Shown here one piece after another: positions 8,529 to 15,974 of a stretch of 64,000 nucleotides of DNA. Under the pieces are notes generated by a model, which saw only the letters and a program-made list of their open reading frames with translations, ran no database searches and was not told where the DNA came from. The stretch's first letter is position 1. Each line of letters opens with the position of its first letter. The DNA is from Bacillota bacterium (GTDB lineage Bacteria; Bacillota; Clostridia; Lachnospirales; Lachnospiraceae): assembly GCA_023423045.1 (NCBI GenBank), contig JAFAGA010000056.1, positions 1-64,000 of the forward strand, in the 5' to 3' direction. A program made the position numbers and the translations under genes.

Positions 8529-8683
8529 ATGATATTCTCTCCATTTCTGCCCTGCTTCCCGGCTTTCTCGCAGGATTCTGTATGCAAACCCTGTTCCGGT
8601 TCCGGCATTTTATCGAACATTTGTACCTTTTTTATCATAATACAAGCCGTGCAAAAAAACAATACCAAAAATTTCTACTTTTG

Positions 8684-8736
8684 AATTGACCAAATCGGTC
8701 AATTATGTTATACTATTTTTTGACCAGATTGGTCAA
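8684..8736 (+). promoter_or_regulatory. Promoter with two TetR-type operators
   Basis: A -35 box TTGACC (8686-8691) and a -10 box TATACT (8709-8714) are 17 nt apart. Two near-identical palindromes lie over them: TTGACCAAATCGGTCAA (8686-8702), covering the -35 box, and TTGACCAGATTGGTCAA (8720-8736), covering the start region. Their spacing of 34 bp centre to centre and shared TTGACC..GGTCAA arms make them almost certainly operators for the TetR protein encoded just downstream. Confidence 0.85.
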
Positions 8737-8764
8737 TAATATAAACTTTTAGGAGGAGGATGGT

Positions 8765-9406
8765 ATTATCAGCTACGAGAGCTTTGAGCACCTGGAAGAA
8801 AGTAAGAAGCAAAAGATTATTAACGCAGGCTTTATGGTTTTTGCAGAGCATGGCTATGCCAAGTCCTCTGTGGACGAGATAATCAAAGCGGCGGATATTT
8901 CAAAGGGAAGCCTGTTCTATTATTTTGAGTCAAAGAAAAATTTCTTTGTGTATCTGTATGAATACAGCGGCCGAAAGATGGAACAGCTCATCGATTCACC
9001 GGGTCCGGAGGGAAAGCCCTCCTATATGGAATATACCGACTTTTTTGAGCGGCTGAATGCAGTTCACTGCCTGAAGCTCAGGTGTTCTCTTGAACATCCC
9101 CATATGAACCGTTTTATGAAACGGGCCGCCTTCGAGACCGCACCTGCCGTCCGCCAGACGATAACCGCAGTAAATTCAAGATACACAAAGGAACGGGCAA
9201 CGCTCTTCTTCCAGGAATTGGATTGTTCAAAATTCAAGGAGGGCATTGATCCAAAAATGGTGATTCAGCTGCTTGCCTGGACCTCCGAGGGTTGTGCAAA
9301 TCAGATGCTGGGAGAGCCGGCTCCGGATTTCAATGAGCTAAACCGGCTGTATTTCTCCTATGTTGAGATGTTTCGCAAGAACTTTTATAAAGAGAAATAT
9401 CTATGA
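8765..9406 (+). CDS. TetR family repressor, apparent AUU start
   Basis: The N-terminal helix-turn-helix is plain: KIINAGFMVFAEHGYAKSSV, then ADISKGSLFYYFESKKNFF. The first in-frame ATG (8834) would remove helix 1 of this domain, yet the reading frame upstream encodes the expected residues (SYESFEHLEESKKQKIINAG) back to an in-frame stop at 8750-8752. A very strong AGGAGGAGG (8751-8759) sits 5 nt before an ATT codon at 8765, and no ATG, GTG or TTG is available in between; an ATG at 8760 is out of frame. I therefore place the start at ATT (213 aa). The alternative is a sequence error. It probably represses itself and the ABC genes downstream. Confidence 0.8.
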   Translation: MISYESFEHLEESKKQKIINAGFMVFAEHGYAKSSVDEIIKAADISKGSLFYYFESKKNFFVYLYEYSGRKMEQLIDSPGPEGKPSYMEYTDFFERLNAVHCLKLRCSLEHPHMNRFMKRAAFETAPAVRQTITAVNSRYTKERATLFFQELDCSKFKEGIDPKMVIQLLAWTSEGCANQMLGEPAPDFNELNRLYFSYVEMFRKNFYKEKYL

Positions 9407-9488
9407 TGCATCCCGCATTCATGAGGTACCGTTCACCTTCATACTTCACAAACCAAACAATATGCAGGACAGAAAGGGGATAATTCAC

Positions 9489-10412
9489 ATGTCTGTTATT
9501 GAAACGACTCATCTGACCAAGGATTATGGCAATCATAAGGGCATCTTTGATCTCAGCTTCCAGGTCAGGGAAGGAGAGGTCTTTGGCTATCTCGGTCCCA
9601 ACGGTGCCGGTAAAACCACTACGATCCGCCACCTGATGGGCTTCTTGACTCCCGATCATGGAAATGCCCGGATTCTTGGCAGGGATTGCCGCAGGGACTC
9701 TGCCAAAATCATGCGGAATCTGGGTTATCTGCCCGCGGAAATCGCTTTTTTTGACGGAATGAGCGGTCTGGAATTCCTTAAATTCATGGGGGAGATGAGA
9801 TGCCTGTCAGATACCTCCCGCCGCGACAGGCTGATCGAACAATTTGAGCTGGATACCCGGGGACGCATTCGCAAAATGTCCAAGGGTATGAAACAAAAGC
9901 TTGGTATCATATGCGCTTTCATGCATGATCCCATGGTTCTTATTCTGGATGAGCCGACCAGCGGCCTTGACCCTCTGATGCAAAGAAGATTTGCCGATTT
10001 GATTCTGGAGGAGAAAGCAAGGGGCAAAACCATTCTTATGTCCTCCCACAGCTTTGAAGAGATCCAGCGCACCTGTGACCGGGTCGGCATTATCCGTCAG
10101 GGAGATCTGGTAGCCATTGAAGATATTCACATATTGAAGGAAAAGAGGAGAAAGACCTATTCGGTGACCTTCGCCACCCCGGAGGATGCCGCTGCGTTCC
10201 AAAACGAGAACGGCTTTGATAAAATCACGGTAAAAGAGACAACTGCGAAGGTAAGTATACTCGGGAATGCGGCCTCACTGCTGCAGAGGCTGGCTAAATA
10301 CAGCGTGGTAGATCTTGACACAGAAAGCAGCAGCCTGGAGGATGTTTTTATGCAATATTACGGCGCCTCGGATCCGGATGGTGCCGTCAGGAAACAGGAG
10401 GATGCACAATGA
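9489..10412 (+). CDS. ABC-2 exporter ATP-binding protein
   Basis: 307 aa. It shows Walker A GPNGAGKTT (about 37-45), the Q-loop region around YLPAEIAFF, the signature RKMSKGMKQKLGI (LSGGQ variant MSKGM), Walker B MVLILDEPTSGLDP and the switch His in MSSHSFEEI. The long C-terminal tail after residue 220 is typical of BcrA/NatA-type drug or lipid exporters. Start: ATG at 9489 after AGAAAGGGGAT; an in-frame ATG further upstream at 9360 lies inside the TetR gene and is not used. Its stop overlaps the next gene's start (ATGA), so the two are translationally coupled. Confidence 0.9.
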   Translation: MSVIETTHLTKDYGNHKGIFDLSFQVREGEVFGYLGPNGAGKTTTIRHLMGFLTPDHGNARILGRDCRRDSAKIMRNLGYLPAEIAFFDGMSGLEFLKFMGEMRCLSDTSRRDRLIEQFELDTRGRIRKMSKGMKQKLGIICAFMHDPMVLILDEPTSGLDPLMQRRFADLILEEKARGKTILMSSHSFEEIQRTCDRVGIIRQGDLVAIEDIHILKEKRRKTYSVTFATPEDAAAFQNENGFDKITVKETTAKVSILGNAASLLQRLAKYSVVDLDTESSSLEDVFMQYYGASDPDGAVRKQEDAQ

Positions 10413-11209
10413 TCAGCAAACCGTTAATGAAAGCCGCCATAAAGCAAAACTATATTGTATTTATCATTATCTTCGGTGTATTGATGCTCTACCTTCCTAT
10501 CATTATCAGTATGTACAATCCGAAGACCCAGGAGAGCCTGGACGAGATACTCACCATGCTGCCCCAGCAGCTGATTTCAGCCATGGGCTTTACGGGGGAC
10601 ATGGGCTCTCTGCTCACCTTCATCGCAACCTATTTCTATGGGTTTCTGATTTTGCTGCTGCCGATGATTTATACAATCACCGTAGCAAACCGCAGCATTG
10701 CCTCCCATGTGGACAGAGGCTCCATGGCCTATTTGCTTTCCACCCCCAATACAAGAAGGAGAATAGCAGGAACTCAGGGCTGCTTTCTTTTGATCAGCAC
10801 CACCCTTCTCCTCTCTTTTATAACTTTGGCCGGTATTCTGATCTGTGAACTTCTCTTTCCCGGGGATTTGGATATCAAGGGCTTCCTTCTCCTGAACCTC
10901 GGAGCGCTGCTGCTGTACTTCGCCCTGACCGGAATCAGTTTTTTTGCCTCCTGCGCCTTTAATGATGCGAAAAATTCCCTCGCTCTGGGGGCCGGTCTGC
11001 CGGTTGCTTTTTTACTTCTGCAAATGATATCCGATATCGGAGAGAAATTTAATTTTTTGAAATATTTCTCCCTTTATACCTTGTTTAATCAGTCAAGCAT
11101 TACCTCCGGGGGGAACTACCTGCCCTCCTTCCTCCTATTGGCAATCATCGGAATTGTACTCTACGGCGCAGGCATCGCTTTCTTTCACAGAAGGGACCTG
11201 CCCCTGTAA
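10409..11209 (+). CDS. ABC-2 exporter permease
   Basis: 266 aa with about six hydrophobic helices (residues 15-35, 70-90, 118-142, 155-180, 190-210 and 230-250). It is a membrane partner of the ATPase at 9489, with which it overlaps by 4 nt. An ANRSIASHVDRGSMAYLLSTP segment after helix 2 is the ABC-2-type cytoplasmic loop that contacts the ATPase. A TetR-controlled ATPase-plus-permease unit usually exports a drug, bacteriocin or lipid; the cargo cannot be told. Confidence 0.85.
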   Translation: MISKPLMKAAIKQNYIVFIIIFGVLMLYLPIIISMYNPKTQESLDEILTMLPQQLISAMGFTGDMGSLLTFIATYFYGFLILLLPMIYTITVANRSIASHVDRGSMAYLLSTPNTRRRIAGTQGCFLLISTTLLLSFITLAGILICELLFPGDLDIKGFLLLNLGALLLYFALTGISFFASCAFNDAKNSLALGAGLPVAFLLLQMISDIGEKFNFLKYFSLYTLFNQSSITSGGNYLPSFLLLAIIGIVLYGAGIAFFHRRDLPL

Positions 11210-11214
11210 AAGGG

Positions 11215-11254
11215 AAGCTGTCCATTATCCCTCAGGAGATTCATTGGACAGCTT
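11215..11254. terminator. Hairpin after the TetR-ABC operon
   Basis: AAGCTGTCCA (11215-11224) pairs exactly with TGGACAGCTT (11245-11254), 5 nt past the permease stop. There is no strong T-run on the plus strand. On the minus strand it is followed by CCCTTTTAC. It probably stops the exporter operon, weakly. Confidence 0.5.
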
Positions 11255-11416
11255 GATTGAAAATCGGAATATAAACTCCTGGTTGGGAAAACGGATAAAA
11301 TCACTCGCGATTTCTTCCAGGTAAATGGGGCCCTCTGTCACTAAAGCTCTGTATTCCAATAATTGAATAAAGCCCTCAGACAAATATTTTCCATAAACAT
11401 CAGAAAATACCTTCTC
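11225..11416 (-). pseudogene. C-terminal remnant of an unidentified gene, frameshifted
   Basis: A 63-codon open frame on the minus strand reads like real protein (FIQLLEYRALVTEGPIYLEE, then IASDFIRFPNQEFIFRFSI) and ends in a normal stop, but has no plausible start. Upstream on the same strand, another frame (VLEFIGYFISIAAWISELRE) joins it after a shift at about 11411-11417. Together they look like the decayed C-terminal end of a gene of about 90 residues or more. The family was not recognised; a helical regulator C-terminus is one possibility. This fills most of the 11210-11513 gap. Confidence 0.35.
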
Positions 11417-11513
11417 TTAATTCGGAAATCCATGCCGCAATGCTTATAAAATAACCTATAAATTCTAACACTAAGCTTGGTACTATTCTAAGAAGAAAGA
11501 AAGGTGGTCGTAC

Positions 11514-11720
11514 ATGAATTCAGTTCACTACCAGGTCGAGGGATTAATAAACACACCGGTGAAAACTCAGGTTAAAAATGTACTGGAGAAGCTGGACGGA
11601 GTCCAAAGGGTGAATGTGGACTTACACCGCAGCTCTGTTGAGGTCAATTATAACAGCCCGGCAAAAGAGAGCGAAATCCGTGCCTGTATTGAGCAGGCAG
11701 GCTGCTGGATAAAGCAATAA
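11514..11720 (+). CDS. Heavy-metal-associated-domain-like protein lacking the CxxC site
   Basis: A 68-aa beta-alpha-beta-beta-alpha-beta protein of CopZ/HMA size. The later half matches the fold well (VLEKLDGVQRVNVDLHRSSV, then EIRACIEQAGC). The metal loop, normally GMTCxxC, is here GLINTPVKT, so both metal-binding cysteines are missing. It cannot chelate copper in the usual way. Similar Cys-less HMA proteins occur in Clostridia; they may bind other partners. Ribosome site AGAAAGGTGG; its own terminator follows. Confidence 0.75.
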   Translation: MNSVHYQVEGLINTPVKTQVKNVLEKLDGVQRVNVDLHRSSVEVNYNSPAKESEIRACIEQAGCWIKQ

Positions 11721-11764
11721 CAGAAGTATTACCCTGCTGTTGCGGTATCTTCGGTATGCAAAAA

Positions 11765-11810
11765 GAAGTATGTAGAAATTCCCGCACTCTACATACTTCT
11801 TTCATTTTTA
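11765..11810 (+). terminator. Terminator of the HMA-like gene
   Basis: AGAAGTATGTAGA pairs exactly with TCTACATACTTCT with an 11-nt loop, followed by TTCATTTTT on the plus strand. Confidence 0.9.
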
Positions 11811-11899
11811 ATATCACGGTTTTTGTTCACAAACGTCTTCGGAGTTGAGATAAGCAGCTTCGGCGCCTCTCCCAACATCAGTCTTATAAGCCCGCCCTG

Positions 11900-13333
11900 T
11901 CACACCTTGATGTCCGCTTTTATTCCAAGATACTCCCGGTTCTCCTCCAGGATGGGTCGGATTACCTCATTTATAAATTCCTCCGTCTGTTCCTTGGCTC
12001 TGCCGGTGTATAATGCCGGGTCCATGGCAGTCTTCAGCTCCTCCAGACTTATATTGAAAGCAGAATCCGCCGCTATCAGCTCCAGCAGATTGTTCTCCAA
12101 CCCTTTCTCCTTCACATTCCTGCCGGCCTCCATAGACAGGGTGCGAATCCTCTCATGAAGCTCCTGGCGGTCTCCTCCGGCTTTTACTGCTGCCATCATA
12201 ATATTCTCCGTCGCCATGAACGGAAGCTCCGCCATCAGGCGTTTTTCTATCACCTTGGGGTACACCACCAGACCGTCCACCACATTCAGATATAAATCAA
12301 GAATGCCATCCACCGCAAGAAACGCCTCCGGTATGCTGATCCTTTTGTTCGCAGAATCATCCAGGGTACGCTCAAACCACTGGGTTGCCGCGGTAATGGC
12401 CGGATTCATCGCATCCGCCATCACATAATTGGCAAGGGAAGCGATGCGTTCACTTCTCATGGGGTTTCGCTTATAGGCCATTGCGGAGGACCCGATCTGA
12501 TTTTTCTCAAAGGGCTCCTCGATCTCCTTCAAATGCTGCAGCAGCCGGATATCATTGGAGAACTTGTGGGCGCTGACAGCAATTCCCGACAGCATACTTA
12601 GGACACGAAGATCAATCTTTCTGGAATAGGTCTGCCCTGCTACAGGGTAGCAGCCGGAGAAGCCCATCTTTTCCGCAATTTTTTGATCCAGTCTCTTAAT
12701 TTTATCATGATCACCGTCAAACAGCTCCATAAAGCTTGCCTGGGTCCCGGTGGTTCCTTTGGAACCCAACAGCTGCATTGAATCAATCAGGTAGCAGAGA
12801 TCATCATAATCCAGCTTTAGTTCCATGAGCCATAGAGCAGCTCGCTTTCCCACCGTCGTTGGCTGTGCCGGCTGGAAATGAGTGAACGCCAGCGTAGGAA
12901 GCGCACGATACTCCATAGCGAATTCCGACAGCCGGTCCATGACATTCACCAGCTTCTTCTTCACCAGCTTCATTGCCTCGGTCATAACGATAATGTCGGT
13001 ATTATCCCCGACATAACAGGAGGTCGCCCCAAGGTGAATGATCCCTTTTGCCTTGGGGCACTGCTCGCCGTAAGCATACACATGACTCATTACATCATGG
13101 CGCACCAGGTTCTCCCGCTCCTTCGCCACCTCGTAATTAATATCCTCCTGAAAAGCCTTCAGCTCGTCGATCTGCTCCTGAGTTATATTTAATCCTAATT
13201 CCCTCTCTGTCTCGGCAAGTGCAACCCAGAGCCTTCTCCAGGTTCGAAACTTCATATCCGGAGAGAAGATATATTGCATCTCCTTCCCTGCATAGCGCTC
13301 AGATAAGGGTGATATATACTTGTCGTTACTCAT
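11900..13333 (-). CDS. purB: Adenylosuccinate lyase
   Basis: Cleaves SAICAR to AICAR and adenylosuccinate to AMP, releasing fumarate, in the cytoplasm. The fumarase/aspartase superfamily signature GSSAMAYKRNPMRSE lies at about residues 284-298. The other conserved blocks are THFQPAQPTTVGKR and GTTGTQASF. The 477-aa length is that of the longer PurB type rather than the ~430-aa Bacillus type. GGGAGAG lies just upstream of the ATG. It follows purF by 101 nt on the same strand, so purC-purF-purB are probably one operon. Confidence 0.95.
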   Translation of the reverse strand: MSNDKYISPLSERYAGKEMQYIFSPDMKFRTWRRLWVALAETERELGLNITQEQIDELKAFQEDINYEVAKERENLVRHDVMSHVYAYGEQCPKAKGIIHLGATSCYVGDNTDIIVMTEAMKLVKKKLVNVMDRLSEFAMEYRALPTLAFTHFQPAQPTTVGKRAALWLMELKLDYDDLCYLIDSMQLLGSKGTTGTQASFMELFDGDHDKIKRLDQKIAEKMGFSGCYPVAGQTYSRKIDLRVLSMLSGIAVSAHKFSNDIRLLQHLKEIEEPFEKNQIGSSAMAYKRNPMRSERIASLANYVMADAMNPAITAATQWFERTLDDSANKRISIPEAFLAVDGILDLYLNVVDGLVVYPKVIEKRLMAELPFMATENIMMAAVKAGGDRQELHERIRTLSMEAGRNVKEKGLENNLLELIAADSAFNISLEELKTAMDPALYTGRAKEQTEEFINEVIRPILEENREYLGIKADIKV

Positions 13334-13434
13334 CTCTCCCGCCCCTTTCTATTTTTTGGATCTGTCTTTTTATAATTAAATAATTTCATCCGTTCAAATC
13401 ATGGAATACAACACAATTGATATGCCGGTTCTAC

Positions 13435-14874
13435 CTATGCCTCATATTCTCCCCGGATATCCTCCTTAGGCGGTTCTACCGGATAGTTTCCTGTAAAACA
13501 GGCATCACAATAACCCCTGTCTCCGCCGATCAGATCACTCAGCCTTTCCACCTCCAGGTATCCCAAAGAATCTGCCCCGATCATCTCGCAAATCTGCTCC
13601 ACCGAATTATTATGGGCAATGAGCTGATCTCCGGTGGGCACATCTGTTCCGAAATAGCAGGGATGGAGAAACGGAGGAGAACTGATTCTTACATGGACCT
13701 GTGTCGCTCCGGCTTTCTTTAGCATCTTCACAATCTTAGCACTGGTGGTTCCCCTGACAATAGAATCATCAATCATAACCACACGCTTCCCGCGCACTAC
13801 CTCTGGCAGTACATTCAGTTTAATGTGCACGCTGGAGGCACGCATGGACTGCTTAGGTTTAATGAAGGTTCTCCCTACATAGCTATTCTTGACGAATGCC
13901 ATTCCGAAGGGAATTCCAGATTCCAGTGCATATCCCATAGCCGCGGCATTGCCGGAGTCCGGCACTCCGACGACCACATCCGCCTCGATGGGATTCGCCT
14001 GAGCCAGAATCCTTCCCGCCATAATCCTGGAATTATAAACGCTGACTCCGTCAAAATAAGTATCCGGCCTTGCAAAATAAATATATTCAAAAATACATTT
14101 TGCCACCTGGAGGCCGCAGCTGGAGGTATCGGAATGAATTCCCTCCTCATTAATCATAACCACCTCACCCGGCAGTACGTCTCTGACAAACTCTGCATCC
14201 GCGGCATAGAGCGCGGCCGACTCCGAGGATAGAAAATATGCATTATTCTTTTTGCCAATACATAGAGGATGAAATCCAAAGGGATCCCTGGCACCGATCA
14301 ACTTTCTCGGACTCATGATCACCAGGGAATACGCACCGCTCAGCTTCTTCATCGCCCGTGCCACCGCTTCTTCCGCCGTAGCACTGTTCAGGCGCTCTCT
14401 CGCTATGTGATAGGCAATTACCTCGGTATCAATGGTAGTCTGGAATATCGCACCGGTATATTCCAGCTCCCTCCGCAGCTCCGGCGTATTCACCAGATTG
14501 CCGTTATGAGCCAGGGCCAGGGTGCCTTTGATATAGTTCAAAACCAGGGGCTGGGTATTGTTGATATTGCTTCCTCCCGCGGTGGAATAGCGGACATGCC
14601 CGACCCCGATGTTGCCGCCCGTCAGTCCTTCCAGATGTTCCTGGGAAAACACCTCACTTACCAGTCCCATTCCCTTCCAGGCCTTCACCTTCCCCTTGGG
14701 CCCCCGGGTGTCACTGACAGCAATGCCGCAGCTCTCCTGTCCCCTGTGCTGAAGGGCAAATAAACCATAAAAAATTGAAGATACCACATCTCCTCCATCC
14801 AAATCATAGACGCCGAAAACGCCGCATTCCTCATGCAATTCATCCGGATTATAGTGATCGAATTCCATATTCAT
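13435..14874 (-). CDS. purF: Amidophosphoribosyltransferase (glutamine PRPP amidotransferase)
   Basis: Commits PRPP to purine synthesis, using glutamine ammonia. The start is the ATG at 14874, giving MNMEFDHYNPDELHEECGVFG; the nucleophile cysteine (C17) becomes N-terminal after propeptide removal, as in Bacillus-type enzymes. The glutaminase part includes ALQHRGQESCGI and GHVRYSTAG; the phosphoribosyltransferase part includes the PRPP loop VVMIDDSIVRGTTS. The late cysteines (CIFEYIYFARP; YCDACFTGNYP) fit the oxygen-sensitive 4Fe-4S type. An upstream in-frame ATG at 14979 would overlap the end of purC and lacks a ribosome site. Located 110 nt after purC. Confidence 0.93.
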   Translation of the reverse strand: MNMEFDHYNPDELHEECGVFGVYDLDGGDVVSSIFYGLFALQHRGQESCGIAVSDTRGPKGKVKAWKGMGLVSEVFSQEHLEGLTGGNIGVGHVRYSTAGGSNINNTQPLVLNYIKGTLALAHNGNLVNTPELRRELEYTGAIFQTTIDTEVIAYHIARERLNSATAEEAVARAMKKLSGAYSLVIMSPRKLIGARDPFGFHPLCIGKKNNAYFLSSESAALYAADAEFVRDVLPGEVVMINEEGIHSDTSSCGLQVAKCIFEYIYFARPDTYFDGVSVYNSRIMAGRILAQANPIEADVVVGVPDSGNAAAMGYALESGIPFGMAFVKNSYVGRTFIKPKQSMRASSVHIKLNVLPEVVRGKRVVMIDDSIVRGTTSAKIVKMLKKAGATQVHVRISSPPFLHPCYFGTDVPTGDQLIAHNNSVEQICEMIGADSLGYLEVERLSDLIGGDRGYCDACFTGNYPVEPPKEDIRGEYEA

Positions 14875-14984
14875 TAGCTTTATTCCTTTCTCCTGTGCCT
14901 GCCCTGTTCTCCCCATAGCAATAAGGCAGAGGTAAACGAGGAAAGGCTGTCTAAGGTAAACCCTGAACAGCCTCATCAATTATT

Positions 14985-15692
14985 CTATTGAATTCCCAGA
15001 CGCTTAAATACCTCCTGGTAGGCATCCTCCACATTGCCAAGATCCCTGCGGAAGCGGTCCTTATCTAATTTCTCATGTGTATTGATATCCCATAGTCTGC
15101 AGGTATCGGGAGAAATTTCATCCGCCAGAATAATCTGTCCCTGATATCTGCCAAACTCAATCTTAAAATCTATCAGTTCAATGCCAATGCTTTCAAAATA
15201 CTTGCACAGCACCTCATTCACCTTAAATGCATACTTAGAGATCAGCTCAATCTCTTCTCTTGTTGCAATACCGATGGCAATGGCATAGTAATCGTTGATC
15301 ATGGGATCACCCAAGGCATCATCCTTATAGGAAAATTCCAGGGTAGGGCTGATAAAACGGATTCCCTCCTCCATGCCCAGCTTCTTGGCAAAGCTTCCGG
15401 CGGATACATTTCTGATGATTACCTCCAGGGGAACGATCTCGACCTTCTTTACTGCGGTTTCCCGGTCGCTTAATTCTTCAATATAATGGGTCGGAACGCC
15501 CTCTTTCTCCAACAAGCGGAATACATGGTTGGACATTCTGTTATTCACTGCACCTTTTCCTACAATCGTACCCTTCTTAATACCGTTGAACGCCGTAGCA
15601 TCATCCTTATAATCTACGATTAAAACATCTTCTGCATCTGTCAGATAAACCTTCTTTGCTTTTCCTTCATAGAGCATGTCTAATTTCTTCAT
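14985..15692 (-). CDS. purC: SAICAR synthetase
   Basis: Phosphoribosylaminoimidazole-succinocarboxamide synthase: ATP-dependent condensation of CAIR with aspartate. About 235 aa, the usual bacterial size, with LYEGKAKKVYL at the N-terminus, VPLEVIIRNVSAGSFAKKLG, DPMINDYYAIAIGI and IELIDFKIEFGR. The start at ATG 15692 sits 9 nt after AGGTGG; a GTG four codons upstream (15704) overlaps that site and is less likely. First gene of the purC-purF-purB set. The upstream 200 nt contain an AT-rich palindrome near 15787-15809 but no clear riboswitch. Confidence 0.93.
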   Translation of the reverse strand: MKKLDMLYEGKAKKVYLTDAEDVLIVDYKDDATAFNGIKKGTIVGKGAVNNRMSNHVFRLLEKEGVPTHYIEELSDRETAVKKVEIVPLEVIIRNVSAGSFAKKLGMEEGIRFISPTLEFSYKDDALGDPMINDYYAIAIGIATREEIELISKYAFKVNEVLCKYFESIGIELIDFKIEFGRYQGQIILADEISPDTCRLWDINTHEKLDKDRFRRDLGNVEDAYQEVFKRLGIQ

Positions 15693-15874
15693 CGTAATTG
15701 CCACCTATCCTTTACCGTATTTTCACCCACTACCCCTCTAATTATAAATGAACCAGATAATAACGCAATAGTTTTTTTTCTCATAAATTGTATAATAATA
15801 CAAATTTGTCTATGTGCACAAAACAAAATACAAAAGTGGGAAGCACTTCTATAACTAATGCCAAAGAGTTTATT

Positions 15875-15930
15875 CATGCGGCATAGGCCCGCTATGCCCA
15901 TGAAAAAAGGATGATAAGTTAATCATCCTT
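15875..15930 (-). terminator. Double hairpin terminator between envelope genes and purC
   Basis: AAGGATGAT (15907-15915) pairs with ATCATCCTT (15922-15930) and on the minus strand runs into TTTTTTC, a good terminator for the glycosyltransferase gene. A second hairpin, CGGCATAG-GCCCG-CTATGCC (about 15879-15898), follows directly. The rest of 15693-15974 is promoter-like AT-rich sequence. Confidence 0.8.
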
Positions 15931-15974
15931 CATTCATTAGAAAATATAATAAATAACGCATTTTTATAGATACA

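Noticed and set aside
15787..15809. AT-rich palindrome upstream of purC considered as a purine riboswitch or PurR site
   Set aside because: No purine aptamer core and no known PurBox; low-complexity sequence can form such a palindrome by chance.
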